42,070 nucleotides of DNA. Source: Mesonia sediminis. Lineage in GTDB: Bacteria > Bacteroidota > Bacteroidia > Flavobacteriales > Flavobacteriaceae. The position numbers were made by a program, and so were the translations under genes. The stretch covers positions 1 through 42,070 of the forward strand of contig NZ_JBHULZ010000009.1 of NCBI RefSeq assembly GCF_042684705.1. Direction: 5' to 3'. Below, one piece after another: positions 32,858 through 41,700 of the stretch (its first letter is position 1; each line of letters starts with the position of its first letter). Below the pieces are notes generated by a model, which was not told the DNA's origin, did not search any database, and was given only the letters and a program-made list of their open reading frames with translations.

Positions 32858-35824
32858 TTTTTTACGGCGAAATAATAGCAGGGATAAGCTAGTAACTCCA
32901 ATAATTCCTAACATATAATATACAGGATTTGTTTTTTTTATTATGGGCTTATTATCGCCCTGCAATACAAATCCTGCCCAATAATATGGGTGTTGTTTCA
33001 ACGGATTGTTTTTTAAGAACTTTCTTTTTGCTTGCGCTAAAGCCTCAGATTTACCTACTCCTTTCTTTAAAAAGGAGTAAAAATTTATCATTATTTCAGC
33101 TGTTTCTTTATCTGGTACTTCCCAAAGACTGTGTATGTTTGAACGCACTCCAGCATAGGTCAATGATTGGGCAAGGCTTTTAAATTCATTCACAGTATTC
33201 ATTTGACCTATACCTGTATTGCAAGCACTAAGCACCACCAGTTCTGCTGGGATAGATAGATTATATAAATCAGAATAATACAGCACATCATTCTCTTGAA
33301 ATACCAAACCCGATTTTTGAGGATTTTCTTCGTTTAGAACGGCATGCATGGCCAGGTGAAGAATTTTAAACCTATTACTGTTTTTTATAAAATTATCAAT
33401 ACTGGCGGCATCATTTTTAAATAATGCACCGCTAAATTGACGGGTTATTTTTTCTGCTTCCAAGTTTGCTCCTAGTAACTGAGTGAACCGATGATTCCTC
33501 CAAGTCTTATCTGTTGTATCTCTATGTTCGGGTTGGAAATAATTTGGCGAAAAAGCCGCTAAAAGCTCTTGATTGAGCGTATTGTTAAGGTGATGTTCGC
33601 GTATAAATTTCCAAATGCTTAGAGAGTACTCATAACTTAAAGCAAATTGATCTATAATTTGAATATTATTATATTCCAAAATTTCAAAGGGAATTGCGTG
33701 TAATTCTGCTGGACGAATGATATTTAGTTTTTTGTAAGGCGTAATTTCATCTGCTATAGGAGCAATAAGATAGTTGCTTAGCATTTGTATATTTGCCTTT
33801 GTCTGAAATCGTGGTTCTTCAAGTTTACTAAGGAGCCCTAAAACCGATTGTTCTACTTGCTTGCTTTTAGCTAAATCAATAATTTTATGTTGATTTTTGG
33901 TTAGTAAAAGCAAATAAATGCGTTCAAATCCGACAAAATATTTCAAAATAGCTTCTTCGGGCTCAAGCATACCTTGTAGTTGATCTATACTAATTTGACT
34001 TCTAAAAAAATATGAAAAAGCAGGAGACTCTTTAGCAATAGTAGTCTGCAAACAGGCAATTTGTTTTTTTAAGGCGGCTTTATATTCATCTGATAGATTA
34101 TCTTGATGGGTATAAGTATAGCGCAAAAGATTATTTTTGGTTATGGTCTGCGGGCTTAAAGCAATAAACTCGAGGTTTTTCTTTTCAAATTCTAAACGTA
34201 ATAGTTGAGATTCATTAGCTTCGAGTTGTGTCAATAAATCGGTGCAGATAGGCTTGTTTTGGCTGGTAAATACTCTAAATATAGATTCTGTTAATTCCCG
34301 ATTCATCTGATGAAGTTTATGATTGTAATGTTCCGTTTGATTATAGTAACCAAAAGTGGCTGCGGCCAAAGCATAAAAATGTATCGATTTACTGATGTGT
34401 TGCTGGTTTTGAGTATTCTTAAAGAGTTCCCAATAAAAGTCGGCTATCCCTTTTAGTGCTTTTACATAGTAACTATTATTTTGCGTTTTAAAATGGTTTA
34501 TATTTACTTGAAATGCTTGATTCGTTTGTTGATTGGTTAACTTGTATATGGCTTCCTGTATTTCCTTCTCTCCCGTCTCAAATTCAAAGGTTTTTAGCCT
34601 TAGATTAGCTTTTTTAATTAAGATATTTGATTCGTTGATAGCGCCTATTTGATATAGGCTGTGTATGGCATAAGCTTGATTTAGGAAGCTAATTCCTTTC
34701 TCAAAATTCTCTTCTAAGATGCTGATGTTAGCCAGCTTAGTAAAGGCTAGCATTTCATAATAATGCTGCTTATGAATCTGGGCTAGGGGAGTGATTTTGC
34801 TTAGCATCTTTTTCCCCTTTTCTAGTTGGTTCCCTTCAGTGTATGCATCGACTAGTAGGAGTTGACTGGCAAGTATTTGATGTATGTGTTTTTGTTGTTG
34901 AGAGGTTGCTAGTTCATGGAATAACTTTTGGCTTTTCTTTAGGGTGATTTCGGCTCGCTTTAAATAATCATTATTTACGTAAAACATAATGCTGCTTCGG
35001 TAGAGGTTCAACTTATCTTGAGCAGCTAAGGCTTGAATGTTTATTGCTTGCAAATCCTTAAAGACCTCTCTTGCCCTTTCTTTATCACCATACTCAATAT
35101 ATAGTTTAATTAGGTTGCTGTACAAGGTAACCAAATAATGAGGTTTTATCTTTTTGTCCTTTTCCCAGTAATACTTAGCTTTTTGTAAACTATTTTGCCT
35201 TTCCTTGAAAAAATTAATTTGCCTATAGACAGTTCCTAAGTTATTATAAGCCAATCCTATATCAAAATAGTTCTTTTGTTCAAAACTTTCATATAACTCA
35301 ATAGCTCGATTATAATACTCTATAGCCAAAGCGTATTGCTTTAAACGATCATTAATATAACCTAAATCATATATATAATCTGCCTTAGCTTTATCGTTGG
35401 GTTGGCTGGTTAATAAGGGAAGACCTTGTTTTCCTATAATTGCCGCTTTATCCCATGATCCGGCGTAAGCTAATGAATGATAATAAGCGTTATGAACATC
35501 TATAAGAAAGGTTGGTTTTAACTTTATATTTGATTGCTCTAGAAGTTTCAGCGCATGGGCGTAGTACTCATTGGCTTTTTCATAGTTTGATTGTTCTTGG
35601 AAGAACTGTCCCCGCGCATAAGCTCTTTTTATTCTATACTCAATCTCCTGACTTGAATGGAGGCTGTCTGCCTGTAACAGAATGGAATAAGCCTCAATAG
35701 CTAATTTATATCTCTCTTGGACAAGTAAACTATCAGGGTTTTGCAACTTGTTGAATTCGATATTGCCGGCTAGACAATTTGATGCCAGTGTTAAAATCCA
35801 AATAATTGAAAAATAAGTACGCAT
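32849..35824 (-). CDS. Large TPR-CHAT (caspase-like/separase-like) membrane protein
   Basis: About 991 aa from ATG 35824; a GTG 18 bases upstream is less likely because the signal peptide then starts late. A signal peptide (about 1-20) is followed by ten or more TPR-type hairpins (about 30-500: ANEYYAHALKLLEQS, YALAIEYYNRAIELYES, NLGTVYRQ), a helical linker, and a CHAT domain (about 620-960). The catalytic dyad is His in LHLAMHA and Cys in VVLSACNTGIG (His833 and Cys874 counted from the GTG; 827 and 868 from the ATG). A membrane segment (last 23 residues, LGIIGVTSLSLLLF) and RRKK end the protein, so the protease-like domain faces the periplasm. CHAT proteins are caspase/separase relatives used in regulated proteolysis and defence; here the ECF sigma/TPR anti-sigma pair suggests envelope signalling. 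Confidence 0.85.
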   Translation of the reverse strand: MRTYFSIIWILTLASNCLAGNIEFNKLQNPDSLLVQERYKLAIEAYSILLQADSLHSSQEIEYRIKRAYARGQFFQEQSNYEKANEYYAHALKLLEQSNIKLKPTFLIDVHNAYYHSLAYAGSWDKAAIIGKQGLPLLTSQPNDKAKADYIYDLGYINDRLKQYALAIEYYNRAIELYESFEQKNYFDIGLAYNNLGTVYRQINFFKERQNSLQKAKYYWEKDKKIKPHYLVTLYSNLIKLYIEYGDKERAREVFKDLQAINIQALAAQDKLNLYRSSIMFYVNNDYLKRAEITLKKSQKLFHELATSQQQKHIHQILASQLLLVDAYTEGNQLEKGKKMLSKITPLAQIHKQHYYEMLAFTKLANISILEENFEKGISFLNQAYAIHSLYQIGAINESNILIKKANLRLKTFEFETGEKEIQEAIYKLTNQQTNQAFQVNINHFKTQNNSYYVKALKGIADFYWELFKNTQNQQHISKSIHFYALAAATFGYYNQTEHYNHKLHQMNRELTESIFRVFTSQNKPICTDLLTQLEANESQLLRLEFEKKNLEFIALSPQTITKNNLLRYTYTHQDNLSDEYKAALKKQIACLQTTIAKESPAFSYFFRSQISIDQLQGMLEPEEAILKYFVGFERIYLLLLTKNQHKIIDLAKSKQVEQSVLGLLSKLEEPRFQTKANIQMLSNYLIAPIADEITPYKKLNIIRPAELHAIPFEILEYNNIQIIDQFALSYEYSLSIWKFIREHHLNNTLNQELLAAFSPNYFQPEHRDTTDKTWRNHRFTQLLGANLEAEKITRQFSGALFKNDAASIDNFIKNSNRFKILHLAMHAVLNEENPQKSGLVFQENDVLYYSDLYNLSIPAELVVLSACNTGIGQMNTVNEFKSLAQSLTYAGVRSNIHSLWEVPDKETAEIMINFYSFLKKGVGKSEALAQAKRKFLKNNPLKQHPYYWAGFVLQGDNKPIIKKTNPVYYMLGIIGVTSLSLLLFRRKKLR

Positions 35825-35915
35825 TTTTGTCAAAATTTTCACTAAAATAAATAAAATTTTTATACATTATCGTTGTCTTTTACGAATCCCGAAAATATTC
35901 TGTTTCCTGCCTCTA

Positions 35916-35930
35916 CATCCGCTTAAAGCG
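35916..35930 (-). repeat. REP-like motif copy
   Basis: CATCCGCTTAAAGCG, the reverse complement of the motif CGCTTTAAGCGGATG. Related copies are at 16014-16027 and 38463-38478. All are intergenic. Confidence 0.45.
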
Positions 35931-36040
35931 AAAAGAGATTATTTGTTAAAGGTGTTTGAGCTGGTAGAGTTTATTTTTTAGACAAGAAATGAAGTATTAT
36001 AAAGGCTTATTTTGTTATTTTGCTTAAAATAGGAGAGCAG

Positions 36041-37657
36041 ATGAGTAAAAAATGGGTTTATATGGTTTTGGCACTGGTGGCTTTAAGTGCTTTTACGCAT
36101 TGTGCCAAACGCGGGATGCCAACTGGCGGAGAGAAAGATACTATACCACCGGTGTTTTTACGCGCCAATCCGGGGAACTTTACCACCAATTTTAAAGCTG
36201 AGGAAATCCGTATCCATTTCAATGAGTTCATCAAATTGCAAGATGCGCAAAAACAAGTTATTTTTTCACCGCCCCTAGATCCCAAACCTACTTTGAGTCC
36301 GCTAGGCAATCCGCAAAAATACATCCGCATTCAATTTAACGATACGCTGTTGCAGCCCAATACTACCTACACGATAAACTTTGGGAATAGCATTGTAGAT
36401 CATAATGAAGAAAATCCGTTGCCTTTTTTTAAATACGTTTTTTCTACCGGATCCCAATTGGATAGTTTACAGATTAGCGGTCGTGTTGACAATGCGCTCG
36501 AAAGAGAAACCGATGTTTTTGTAGCGGTGATGCTCTACCGTTTAGACGAGCAGTACACCGATTCTATTCCTTATCAAAAGCCGCCCACCTATATTGCTTA
36601 TACTAAGGATTCTACAGGGCAGTTTAGTCTAGAGAATATGCGTGCCGGAAAATACAAAGCCGTGGCGATAAAAGACGAGAACAGTAATTATTTGTACAAC
36701 CCTTACCAAGATAAAATAGACTTTTTAAGCGATACCATAAGCCTACCCACCGATAAAACCTTACGTTTTAGTTTGTTTAAAGAAAAGCCTGGCTTTGAAT
36801 TGGTAAAACTCAAACAAGAATCGGCGCGAAAAGCTGGCATTGGCTATGTAGGAGAATTGCCAGATAGTCTAGAGATTAACCAAATTTATCCGACATATGC
36901 CAACGCTAAATTGCCTTACATCAAAAGTTTAGATACCGATACCTTATATTATTTTGTTCCAGAAGCTTTAAAACAAGACAGTTTGGTGATAGCCTACCGC
37001 CACCAGCAGCAAGTAGATACTTTGCACACCCGCGTGAAAGAATTGTATAAAGACTCCTTGCAATTTACACCGCTTACCAAGCCCAATATAAGTTTATTAG
37101 ATAGTATTGGCGTTTATGCCAATGTACCTAAAGCCGACTTAGATCTAACAAAAGTTTCGCTGACCGATCAAGACAGTGCGGCAGTAGCATTTAAATCGGT
37201 TTTTAAACCTATAAAAAACCAGTGGGTATTCCGTTTTGAGTCGGCTCCCAGTAGCAAATACAATTTACAACTTTTACCCGGCGCTTTTACCGATATTTAT
37301 GGTGCAACCAATGATACCTTAAGTTTTAACTACCAAACGCCAAGTCTAGATAATCTCGCCAATTTACAGGTAAAGGTGAGTATAGATTCGCCGTACCCTT
37401 TGCTAATGCAGGTACTTAATGATCGTGATGAGATAGTACGCTCTATAAGTCAAAACAATGCGCAAAAAGCATTTGCCTTTAATTACCTTAAACCTGGCAA
37501 TTATTATATTCGTTTAATTGAAGACGTTAACGGCAATAAGCAATGGGATACCGGAAATTACTTAAAAAAGCAAAAACCCGAAAAGGTACATTACCTGCCG
37601 GGTAAGGTAGAACTACGTGCCAACTGGGAGGTGGTAGAGCAATTTAATATAAGGTAA
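36041..37657 (+). CDS. Lipoprotein with bacterial Ig-like (Big_5) N-terminal domain
   Basis: About 538 aa from ATG 36041; an upstream in-frame TTG would place the lipobox too far in. Lipobox FTHC (Cys21) is followed by KRGMPTGGEKDTIPPVFLRANPG, split here at its natural turn, which opens a Big_5 Ig-like domain (about 30-128: IRIHFNEFI, VIFSPPL, TTYTINFG). A short SdrD/carboxypeptidase-like unit (about 140-225: GKYKAVAIKDENSNYLYNP) and further beta domains follow, ending with a second unit of the same kind (LKPGNYYIRLIEDVNGNKQWD). This protein is common in Bacteroidota, of unknown function and probably at the outer membrane. Its 3' end overlaps the nitrilase gene on the other strand by 14 bases. 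Confidence 0.85.
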   Translation: MSKKWVYMVLALVALSAFTHCAKRGMPTGGEKDTIPPVFLRANPGNFTTNFKAEEIRIHFNEFIKLQDAQKQVIFSPPLDPKPTLSPLGNPQKYIRIQFNDTLLQPNTTYTINFGNSIVDHNEENPLPFFKYVFSTGSQLDSLQISGRVDNALERETDVFVAVMLYRLDEQYTDSIPYQKPPTYIAYTKDSTGQFSLENMRAGKYKAVAIKDENSNYLYNPYQDKIDFLSDTISLPTDKTLRFSLFKEKPGFELVKLKQESARKAGIGYVGELPDSLEINQIYPTYANAKLPYIKSLDTDTLYYFVPEALKQDSLVIAYRHQQQVDTLHTRVKELYKDSLQFTPLTKPNISLLDSIGVYANVPKADLDLTKVSLTDQDSAAVAFKSVFKPIKNQWVFRFESAPSSKYNLQLLPGAFTDIYGATNDTLSFNYQTPSLDNLANLQVKVSIDSPYPLLMQVLNDRDEIVRSISQNNAQKAFAFNYLKPGNYYIRLIEDVNGNKQWDTGNYLKKQKPEKVHYLPGKVELRANWEVVEQFNIR

Positions 37658-38420
37658 AGCTATCGGCATCTCGTAAGAAACCCAACTTTTTTCTGGCTTT
37701 TTGCAATGCTTCTTTGTTTAGTAGCACTCCCTGACAAGTGTCTTTTTCAAGCTTCTCGGGGGTGAGTGCTTGGCCCAGCATATCGCAAATTATGGAATGC
37801 CCTAGGTACTGGTTTTCATTGGCGTCTTGCCCTATTCGATTTACGCCCACAACATAACTCATATTTTCAATGGCACGCGCCTTTAACAGCTGATCCCAAG
37901 CATAGGTGCGGCGTGCAGGCCAATTGGCTACATATAGTAGCAAATCATAGGCTTCATCTTGATTACGCGACCAAACCGGGAAGCGCAAGTCATAGCATAT
38001 CAACGGGCAAATGCGCCAGCCTTTATAAGTAATAATGTTTAGCGCTTTACCAGGCGAGTACTTGTGCTGTTCACCTGCTAAACTGAACAGGTGTTTTTTA
38101 TCATAATGCGTGTATTGGCCATCGGGATAAACAAAATACAAACGGTTGTAATACTTTTGCTTTTCTTGAACGATTAAGCTCCCGCAAAGGGCAAATTGAT
38201 ATTGGGTAGCCATTTTTTGCATCCATTGCAAGCTGGGTCCGTTGGTCGGTTCGGCTAGGGGTTCGGGATGCATGCTAAAGCCCGTACTAAACATTTCGGG
38301 CAGCAGCACTAAATCGGTAGGAGCTAAGTTGGCCAATTTAGCCTCAAAATGAGTCCGATTCTTCTGCGGGTCTTCCCAAAAAAGTTGCGTCTGAATAAAA
38401 CTTACATGTAAATCTTCCAT
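37644..38420 (-). CDS. Omega-amidase-type nitrilase-family amidohydrolase (YafV-like)
   Basis: 258 aa, close to the usual size of YafV/Nit2-type omega-amidases. The nitrilase-fold catalytic triad is Glu42 (LLPEMFSTGFSM), Lys108 (YDKKHLF) and Cys142 (PLICYDLRFPVWSRN). The motif LPEMF and the stretch SLAGEQHKYSPG are typical of this branch, which deaminates alpha-ketoglutaramate or alpha-ketosuccinamate. Cytoplasmic, no signal peptide. The gene is convergent with the Ig-like lipoprotein gene and starts near a REP-like motif at 38463-38478. Housekeeping metabolism, unrelated to the arrays beside it. Confidence 0.9.
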   Translation of the reverse strand: MEDLHVSFIQTQLFWEDPQKNRTHFEAKLANLAPTDLVLLPEMFSTGFSMHPEPLAEPTNGPSLQWMQKMATQYQFALCGSLIVQEKQKYYNRLYFVYPDGQYTHYDKKHLFSLAGEQHKYSPGKALNIITYKGWRICPLICYDLRFPVWSRNQDEAYDLLLYVANWPARRTYAWDQLLKARAIENMSYVVGVNRIGQDANENQYLGHSIICDMLGQALTPEKLEKDTCQGVLLNKEALQKARKKLGFLRDADSFTLY

Positions 38421-38462
38421 GCTTCTAAGATATAAAATACTTCTTGAAAGCGAATGGTTTTT

Positions 38463-38478
38463 CCGCTTAAAGCGGATG
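38463..38478 (+). repeat. REP-like palindrome
   Basis: CCGCTTAAAGCGG followed by ATG. It forms an odd-length palindrome (stem CCGCTT / AAGCGG, single A centre). It matches motifs at 16014-16027 and 35916-35930 (reverse). Confidence 0.5.
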
Positions 38479-38595
38479 CTTGAGACGCATATAGCATTGA
38501 AAATTAGAATTTTATAATTAATATTTTGTTTTTGGGGAGCTTACAAATCAATCAATTACGGTTTAAATAGGATAGGTTAAGCATTAGCCTGTTGA

Positions 38596-38910
38596 GGCTA
38601 GTTTTGGTTTATAAGGCAAGGTGAAGGCGATGCAATCGCGTAGCAGCGTGGATAGCAATAAACCATTCAATACGCAAAGAGGTGCAATTTATAAGCTTTT
38701 TGGTTATCCTAAGTCTACCGCTAAGAAAAGAAATGTTGCTAATCATCTCTAAAAGGGCAGCACAGCAATAGATTAATCCCCATAGTACCAACCGACAAAC
38801 AGCCGGGTTAGTCAACACGGCGTTCATGTTAGGCTCCCGATAAAAGAAGTCGGGACAGGCTGTACCGGCCACACAGCTTGCCCCGATTTTTCATTGGGGA
38901 ACGCTTAGTT
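38596..38910 (-). repeat. Array-end element, copy 1 (contains an 87-codon open frame)
   Basis: A 315-bp unit about 95% identical by eye to 41701-42014 (roughly 17 differences, one 1-bp indel). It contains an open frame of 87 codons on the minus strand (38609-38872) with two hydrophobic stretches. The frame is kept in both copies, but base differences include both silent and replacement changes, so coding is unproven. Near its right edge are foldbacks GGGACAGGCTGT / ACAGCTTGCCCC and CCCC-N10-GGGG, and it ends AACGCTTAGTTATT. The two copies stop matching near there, where the cassette gene begins. In minus-strand reading it closes the array that starts at 41647. Confidence 0.7.
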
Positions 38911-38927
38911 ATTAGGCAAAGTATTTT

Positions 38928-39419
38928 TTAATTTATAATTCCAACCGCAATTATTCCAACCACAACTGCTCCAATTATTACAGCTTTGAGTTTCATATTC
39001 GAACCATATAAATGTCCATATAAAGTTGTAAGAATTTCTAAATCCGTAACTTTCTTGTTTGTTATTTCAATTTCGTATTTGTTCGTATTTACAATTTGGT
39101 TCTCATTTCTGATTTTCAAAAGAGTATTTTTTTCTTTATCAACCATTTTTGTCCCCCATTTTAATCCAAAAACACCTGTTATTTTATTTCCTGTTTCTAA
39201 AATCTCTGCATTTCCTGAAAAAGAGTTCATTTTCAAATTATAAATAACTTTACCATTTTCGGAAATTTCGGTATTCCATTTATCGCGATATAGTTCGTAT
39301 TTGTTTTCTCCGATTTTAATTTCCGTATTTTTAAAATTCGGTTGTGTTTTAATTCCACCAATTAAATTGTTTTCCTCGTTATAGACATTCAAAATATCAT
39401 TTTCTAATTTAGCTATCAT
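38928..39419 (-). CDS. Cassette gene: LURP-one/tubby-like protein with C-terminal membrane anchor
   Basis: 163-aa protein without a signal peptide. Residues 1-130 are a run of short beta strands of the LURP-one/tubby C-terminal-like type (LNVYNEENNLIGGIKT, EIKIGENKYELYRDKW, AEILETGNKITGVFGLKWGTKM). A strongly hydrophobic C-terminus (about 144-163: LKAVIIGAVVVGIIAVGIIN) follows, so the protein is probably tail-anchored. Tubby-like folds in eukaryotes scramble or bind membrane lipids, but no such activity can be claimed here. It is the last cassette of the array, between site D (39474-39661) and the array-end element. Its stop codon is 17 bases from where the two element copies stop matching. 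Confidence 0.65.
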   Translation of the reverse strand: MIAKLENDILNVYNEENNLIGGIKTQPNFKNTEIKIGENKYELYRDKWNTEISENGKVIYNLKMNSFSGNAEILETGNKITGVFGLKWGTKMVDKEKNTLLKIRNENQIVNTNKYEIEITNKKVTDLEILTTLYGHLYGSNMKLKAVIIGAVVVGIIAVGIIN

Positions 39420-39473
39420 ATCTTTTTTTTAGTTAACGTTTTCTATTTGTTGCTCGATATTTTGCACAACGTG

Positions 39474-39661
39474 TTTGTATATGATAAGTAGCGTGCAAAA
39501 AAGTGCTAATTTTTCGGTTAAGCTACAAGCCAATTTTTTTATTTTAAGTTTTTACCTTTAAATTTATAAAACGCCAAAAATAAAAATTGGCGACATTCGA
39601 AATATACCAAATTTCCGATTTATATAAGACGCAGCTATTTGTTATATACATTGTTGGCAAT
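39474..39661 (-). repeat. attC-like palindromic cassette boundary (site D)
   Basis: A 188-bp imperfect palindrome between minus-strand genes. The left edge GCACAAC (39474-39480), then TGTATATGATAAGTAGCGT, pairs with the right arm ACGCAGCTATTTGTTATATACA and GTTGGCAAT (39653-39661). An inner stem GCCAATTTTT / AAAAATTGGC lies within. GTTGGCAAT is the exact reverse complement of ATTGCCAAC at 41586-41594, the other end of the same cassette. It is somewhat longer than usual attC sites. Confidence 0.6.
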
Positions 39662-39672
39662 TGGCTTTTACC

Positions 39673-40602
39673 TTATGGTGTTTTTATTGCGTTCAACATA
39701 ATTGCTGGTGATAAGAGCTGACTTTTATGAGGAGTCTCGTATAGGTAATTTGCAAAATCATATTTGTACATCAAATTTATATTCACAAAATCAATAGAAT
39801 TCTTAGAGGTAATTTCATTGACGGTTTTTGAATAATAATTATTTTGATCCGATAACTGAAATTTCAGTTTCGACCTATGCTTATTATCAGGTTGAAATTT
39901 ATTATTATTATCATCCAAATAATACAATAACTCAATAGTAACAAATATAGTTGTGTTTACTTCAAACGGAATATTTTCTTTATGCTCAATCTCTATCCTA
40001 TTTTTTTCTTTAGCTTCCAGATATAAGGTTTCAGTGGAATATATATTTTCATTGAATTTAATGGTTTGCTTATTTTTATCCGGTAGGCTTTCTTCTACCT
40101 GATAGTAGTGAATTCTGTAGGCTGTTTTGTGTTTTACTTTATCAACATAAAATACAGTCCTAAAAATTTCCAATTTTTGCTGTGTATTTGTGAATACCAC
40201 ACCAAAACTTTTTTTTGGTAATAAATATCTACTTCCAGATTTTACGATTCTATTGGATTCACCTAAATTAATATTTCCATTATTATTTGAAGATATTACT
40301 ACATCGTTTAGTTCAATATGTTCTTTTGTCAAAAAAATTGCACCATTCAAACTATCTGTATCAATAGAATGATTTTTATAATTTTCCTTAAAGAAATCAA
40401 TTTTATCATATTCTATATCGCTTGGTATAACCGTAGCTTTATTGTTTTTTGTTATACCCTTGTAGACAAGCTTATTACCATCATAAGCTTTGAAGGTAAC
40501 TGATTCGATTAAATCATAAGTATCGATGTCTACTACCGCAAATTTTTGACTAAAAACATTAAATGTAAAAAACAATAAAATATAAAAAAATGCGAATTTC
40601 AT
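39673..40602 (-). CDS. Cassette gene: secreted protein with carboxypeptidase-like regulatory domain
   Basis: 309-aa protein with a signal peptide (1-18, NVFSQ). Residues about 20-95 (KFAVVDIDTYDLIESVTFKAYDG, split as FAVVDIDTYDLIES and VTFKAYDG, then ATVIPSDIEYDKIDFFKENYKNHSI and IELNDVVIS) form a carboxypeptidase-like regulatory domain of the kind that precedes TonB receptors. No plug or barrel follows: the remaining 200 residues are charged and beta-rich and are not recognised. It shares one cassette with the lipoprotein at 40660-41310 (58-base gap containing a perfect hairpin, no attC-like site). Envelope location is supported; function unknown. Confidence 0.7.
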   Translation of the reverse strand: MKFAFFYILLFFTFNVFSQKFAVVDIDTYDLIESVTFKAYDGNKLVYKGITKNNKATVIPSDIEYDKIDFFKENYKNHSIDTDSLNGAIFLTKEHIELNDVVISSNNNGNINLGESNRIVKSGSRYLLPKKSFGVVFTNTQQKLEIFRTVFYVDKVKHKTAYRIHYYQVEESLPDKNKQTIKFNENIYSTETLYLEAKEKNRIEIEHKENIPFEVNTTIFVTIELLYYLDDNNNKFQPDNKHRSKLKFQLSDQNNYYSKTVNEITSKNSIDFVNINLMYKYDFANYLYETPHKSQLLSPAIMLNAIKTP

Positions 40603-40619
40603 ATATACACGATTATTAA

Positions 40620-40652
40620 AACTGTACTGTCGAGAACATCAACAGTACAGTT
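40620..40652 (-). terminator. Perfect 11-bp hairpin between two cassette genes
   Basis: AACTGTACTGT / ACAGTACAGTT with an 11-base loop, 8 bases after the stop codon of the 40660 gene and only 18 bases before the start of the next gene. No T tract follows closely on the minus strand, so partial termination or mRNA protection is possible. Confidence 0.6.
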
Positions 40653-40659
40653 AATGAAT

Positions 40660-41310
40660 TTATGGCTGATATTCTTCATTACACCCTACAGTTACAGGCG
40701 CACCACTCTCATCCGTAACTGGCTCAGTATCTGTTAGTCTAATAAAACCAAATAAATAATATGTCCTATAAACACCTCTCCAACCTTCACTGTTACAAGC
40801 TCCATAAGTATATTTCCAACCTTGAGAGATTACTACAGGGTTTCCTGTAACGGGATCAGGAATTACTGGATCAGAGATTATTTTAATGATATCGAACTGA
40901 TCTGTTAAATCATATTCTTTTATTTCATTGATATCACTATAGGTATCTACTCTGGAAGTATTATAGTCTGTAATTGTGTAAACATACTGCTTCCTATCAA
41001 CGTCCACGTGACTAATCCTTTGACTTTGGGGATTTTCAACCAAATACCCTCTGGCCCTTTCTTCTTTTCCTACAAAAATTTCTGTAACGGTATAACCATC
41101 GAAATCCGCTGTTCTGTCATAGAGGCTCTCAGATCCTGGCAATGGAATATTGACCTTTTTTCCTGTACGGTAACTGTCCGAATAAAAGGACTCCAGATAG
41201 GATTCCAAACTTTCGTTTAGAGGTTCATTTTCGGGTGTTTCGTTATCCACAGAACAAGCTGTAAATAAACTGGCACTTAAAAAAAGTGCGAATAAAATGC
41301 GTAATGACAA
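40660..41310 (-). CDS. Cassette gene: lipoprotein of unknown function
   Basis: 216-aa lipoprotein with lipobox FTAC (Cys19), then SVDNETPENEP, an acidic surface-type linker. The mature part has no recognised domain. It contains YDRTADFDGYTVTEIFVGKEERARGYLV and, near the C-terminus, two Cys (YGACNSEGWRG, VGCNEEY) that could form a disulfide; each stretch is quoted only in part here. It is the first gene of the array beginning at the attI-like site 41586-41647, about 280 bases downstream of it, and is followed in the same cassette by a secreted protein gene. The intervening 41311-41585 is A+T-rich and holds no other gene. Confidence 0.68.
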   Translation of the reverse strand: MSLRILFALFLSASLFTACSVDNETPENEPLNESLESYLESFYSDSYRTGKKVNIPLPGSESLYDRTADFDGYTVTEIFVGKEERARGYLVENPQSQRISHVDVDRKQYVYTITDYNTSRVDTYSDINEIKEYDLTDQFDIIKIISDPVIPDPVTGNPVVISQGWKYTYGACNSEGWRGVYRTYYLFGFIRLTDTEPVTDESGAPVTVGCNEEYQP

Positions 41311-41585
41311 TTTAAAATTTTTAATGTAAAATAAATTTTTAGATGTGCCTACTATTGTTCTATTGGTTCCTGTTCGGCTAATTTCCCCATGAAGATCCTG
41401 ACTTACTGCTAACGGTTAGATTTAAATGTCAGCTGAAGTAATTTGGAGATAAATATAATAAAAAAACGGGAATTATCTGAATTATATAATCTTAGGTCAA
41501 AATACTAGTTAAGTTTTTCAATCCAGTTAATGATAAATACTTTATAATTACTCATTCAACTTTATTTCAAATTATTTTTTAGCTT

Positions 41586-41647
41586 ATTGCCAACTCGTTA
41601 TATCAACCCAAATATACACTTTTAAAACAATTTTGTACTGGATAAAG
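41586..41647 (-). promoter_or_regulatory. attI-like array head with outward promoter (second copy)
   Basis: Partner of 1787-1849: 57 aligned bases (41591-41647), about 39 identical, with the same two conserved blocks. On the minus strand TATATTTG (41616-41609) is a perfect -7 box directed into the cassettes. The conserved part ends at AAC (41592-41594), where ATTGCCAAC begins the cassette-specific box that matches 39653-39661. Confidence 0.55.
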
Positions 41648-41700
41648 CCTAACTCGGTTATTAGGGATAAAATCTGGAAGGGTCAATATTTTCCCGTACA

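Noticed and set aside
38609..38872. 87-codon open frame as a confirmed gene
   Set aside because: Kept in two copies of the repeat, but changes between copies include both silent and replacement types and no family is recognised; listed only within the repeat element.
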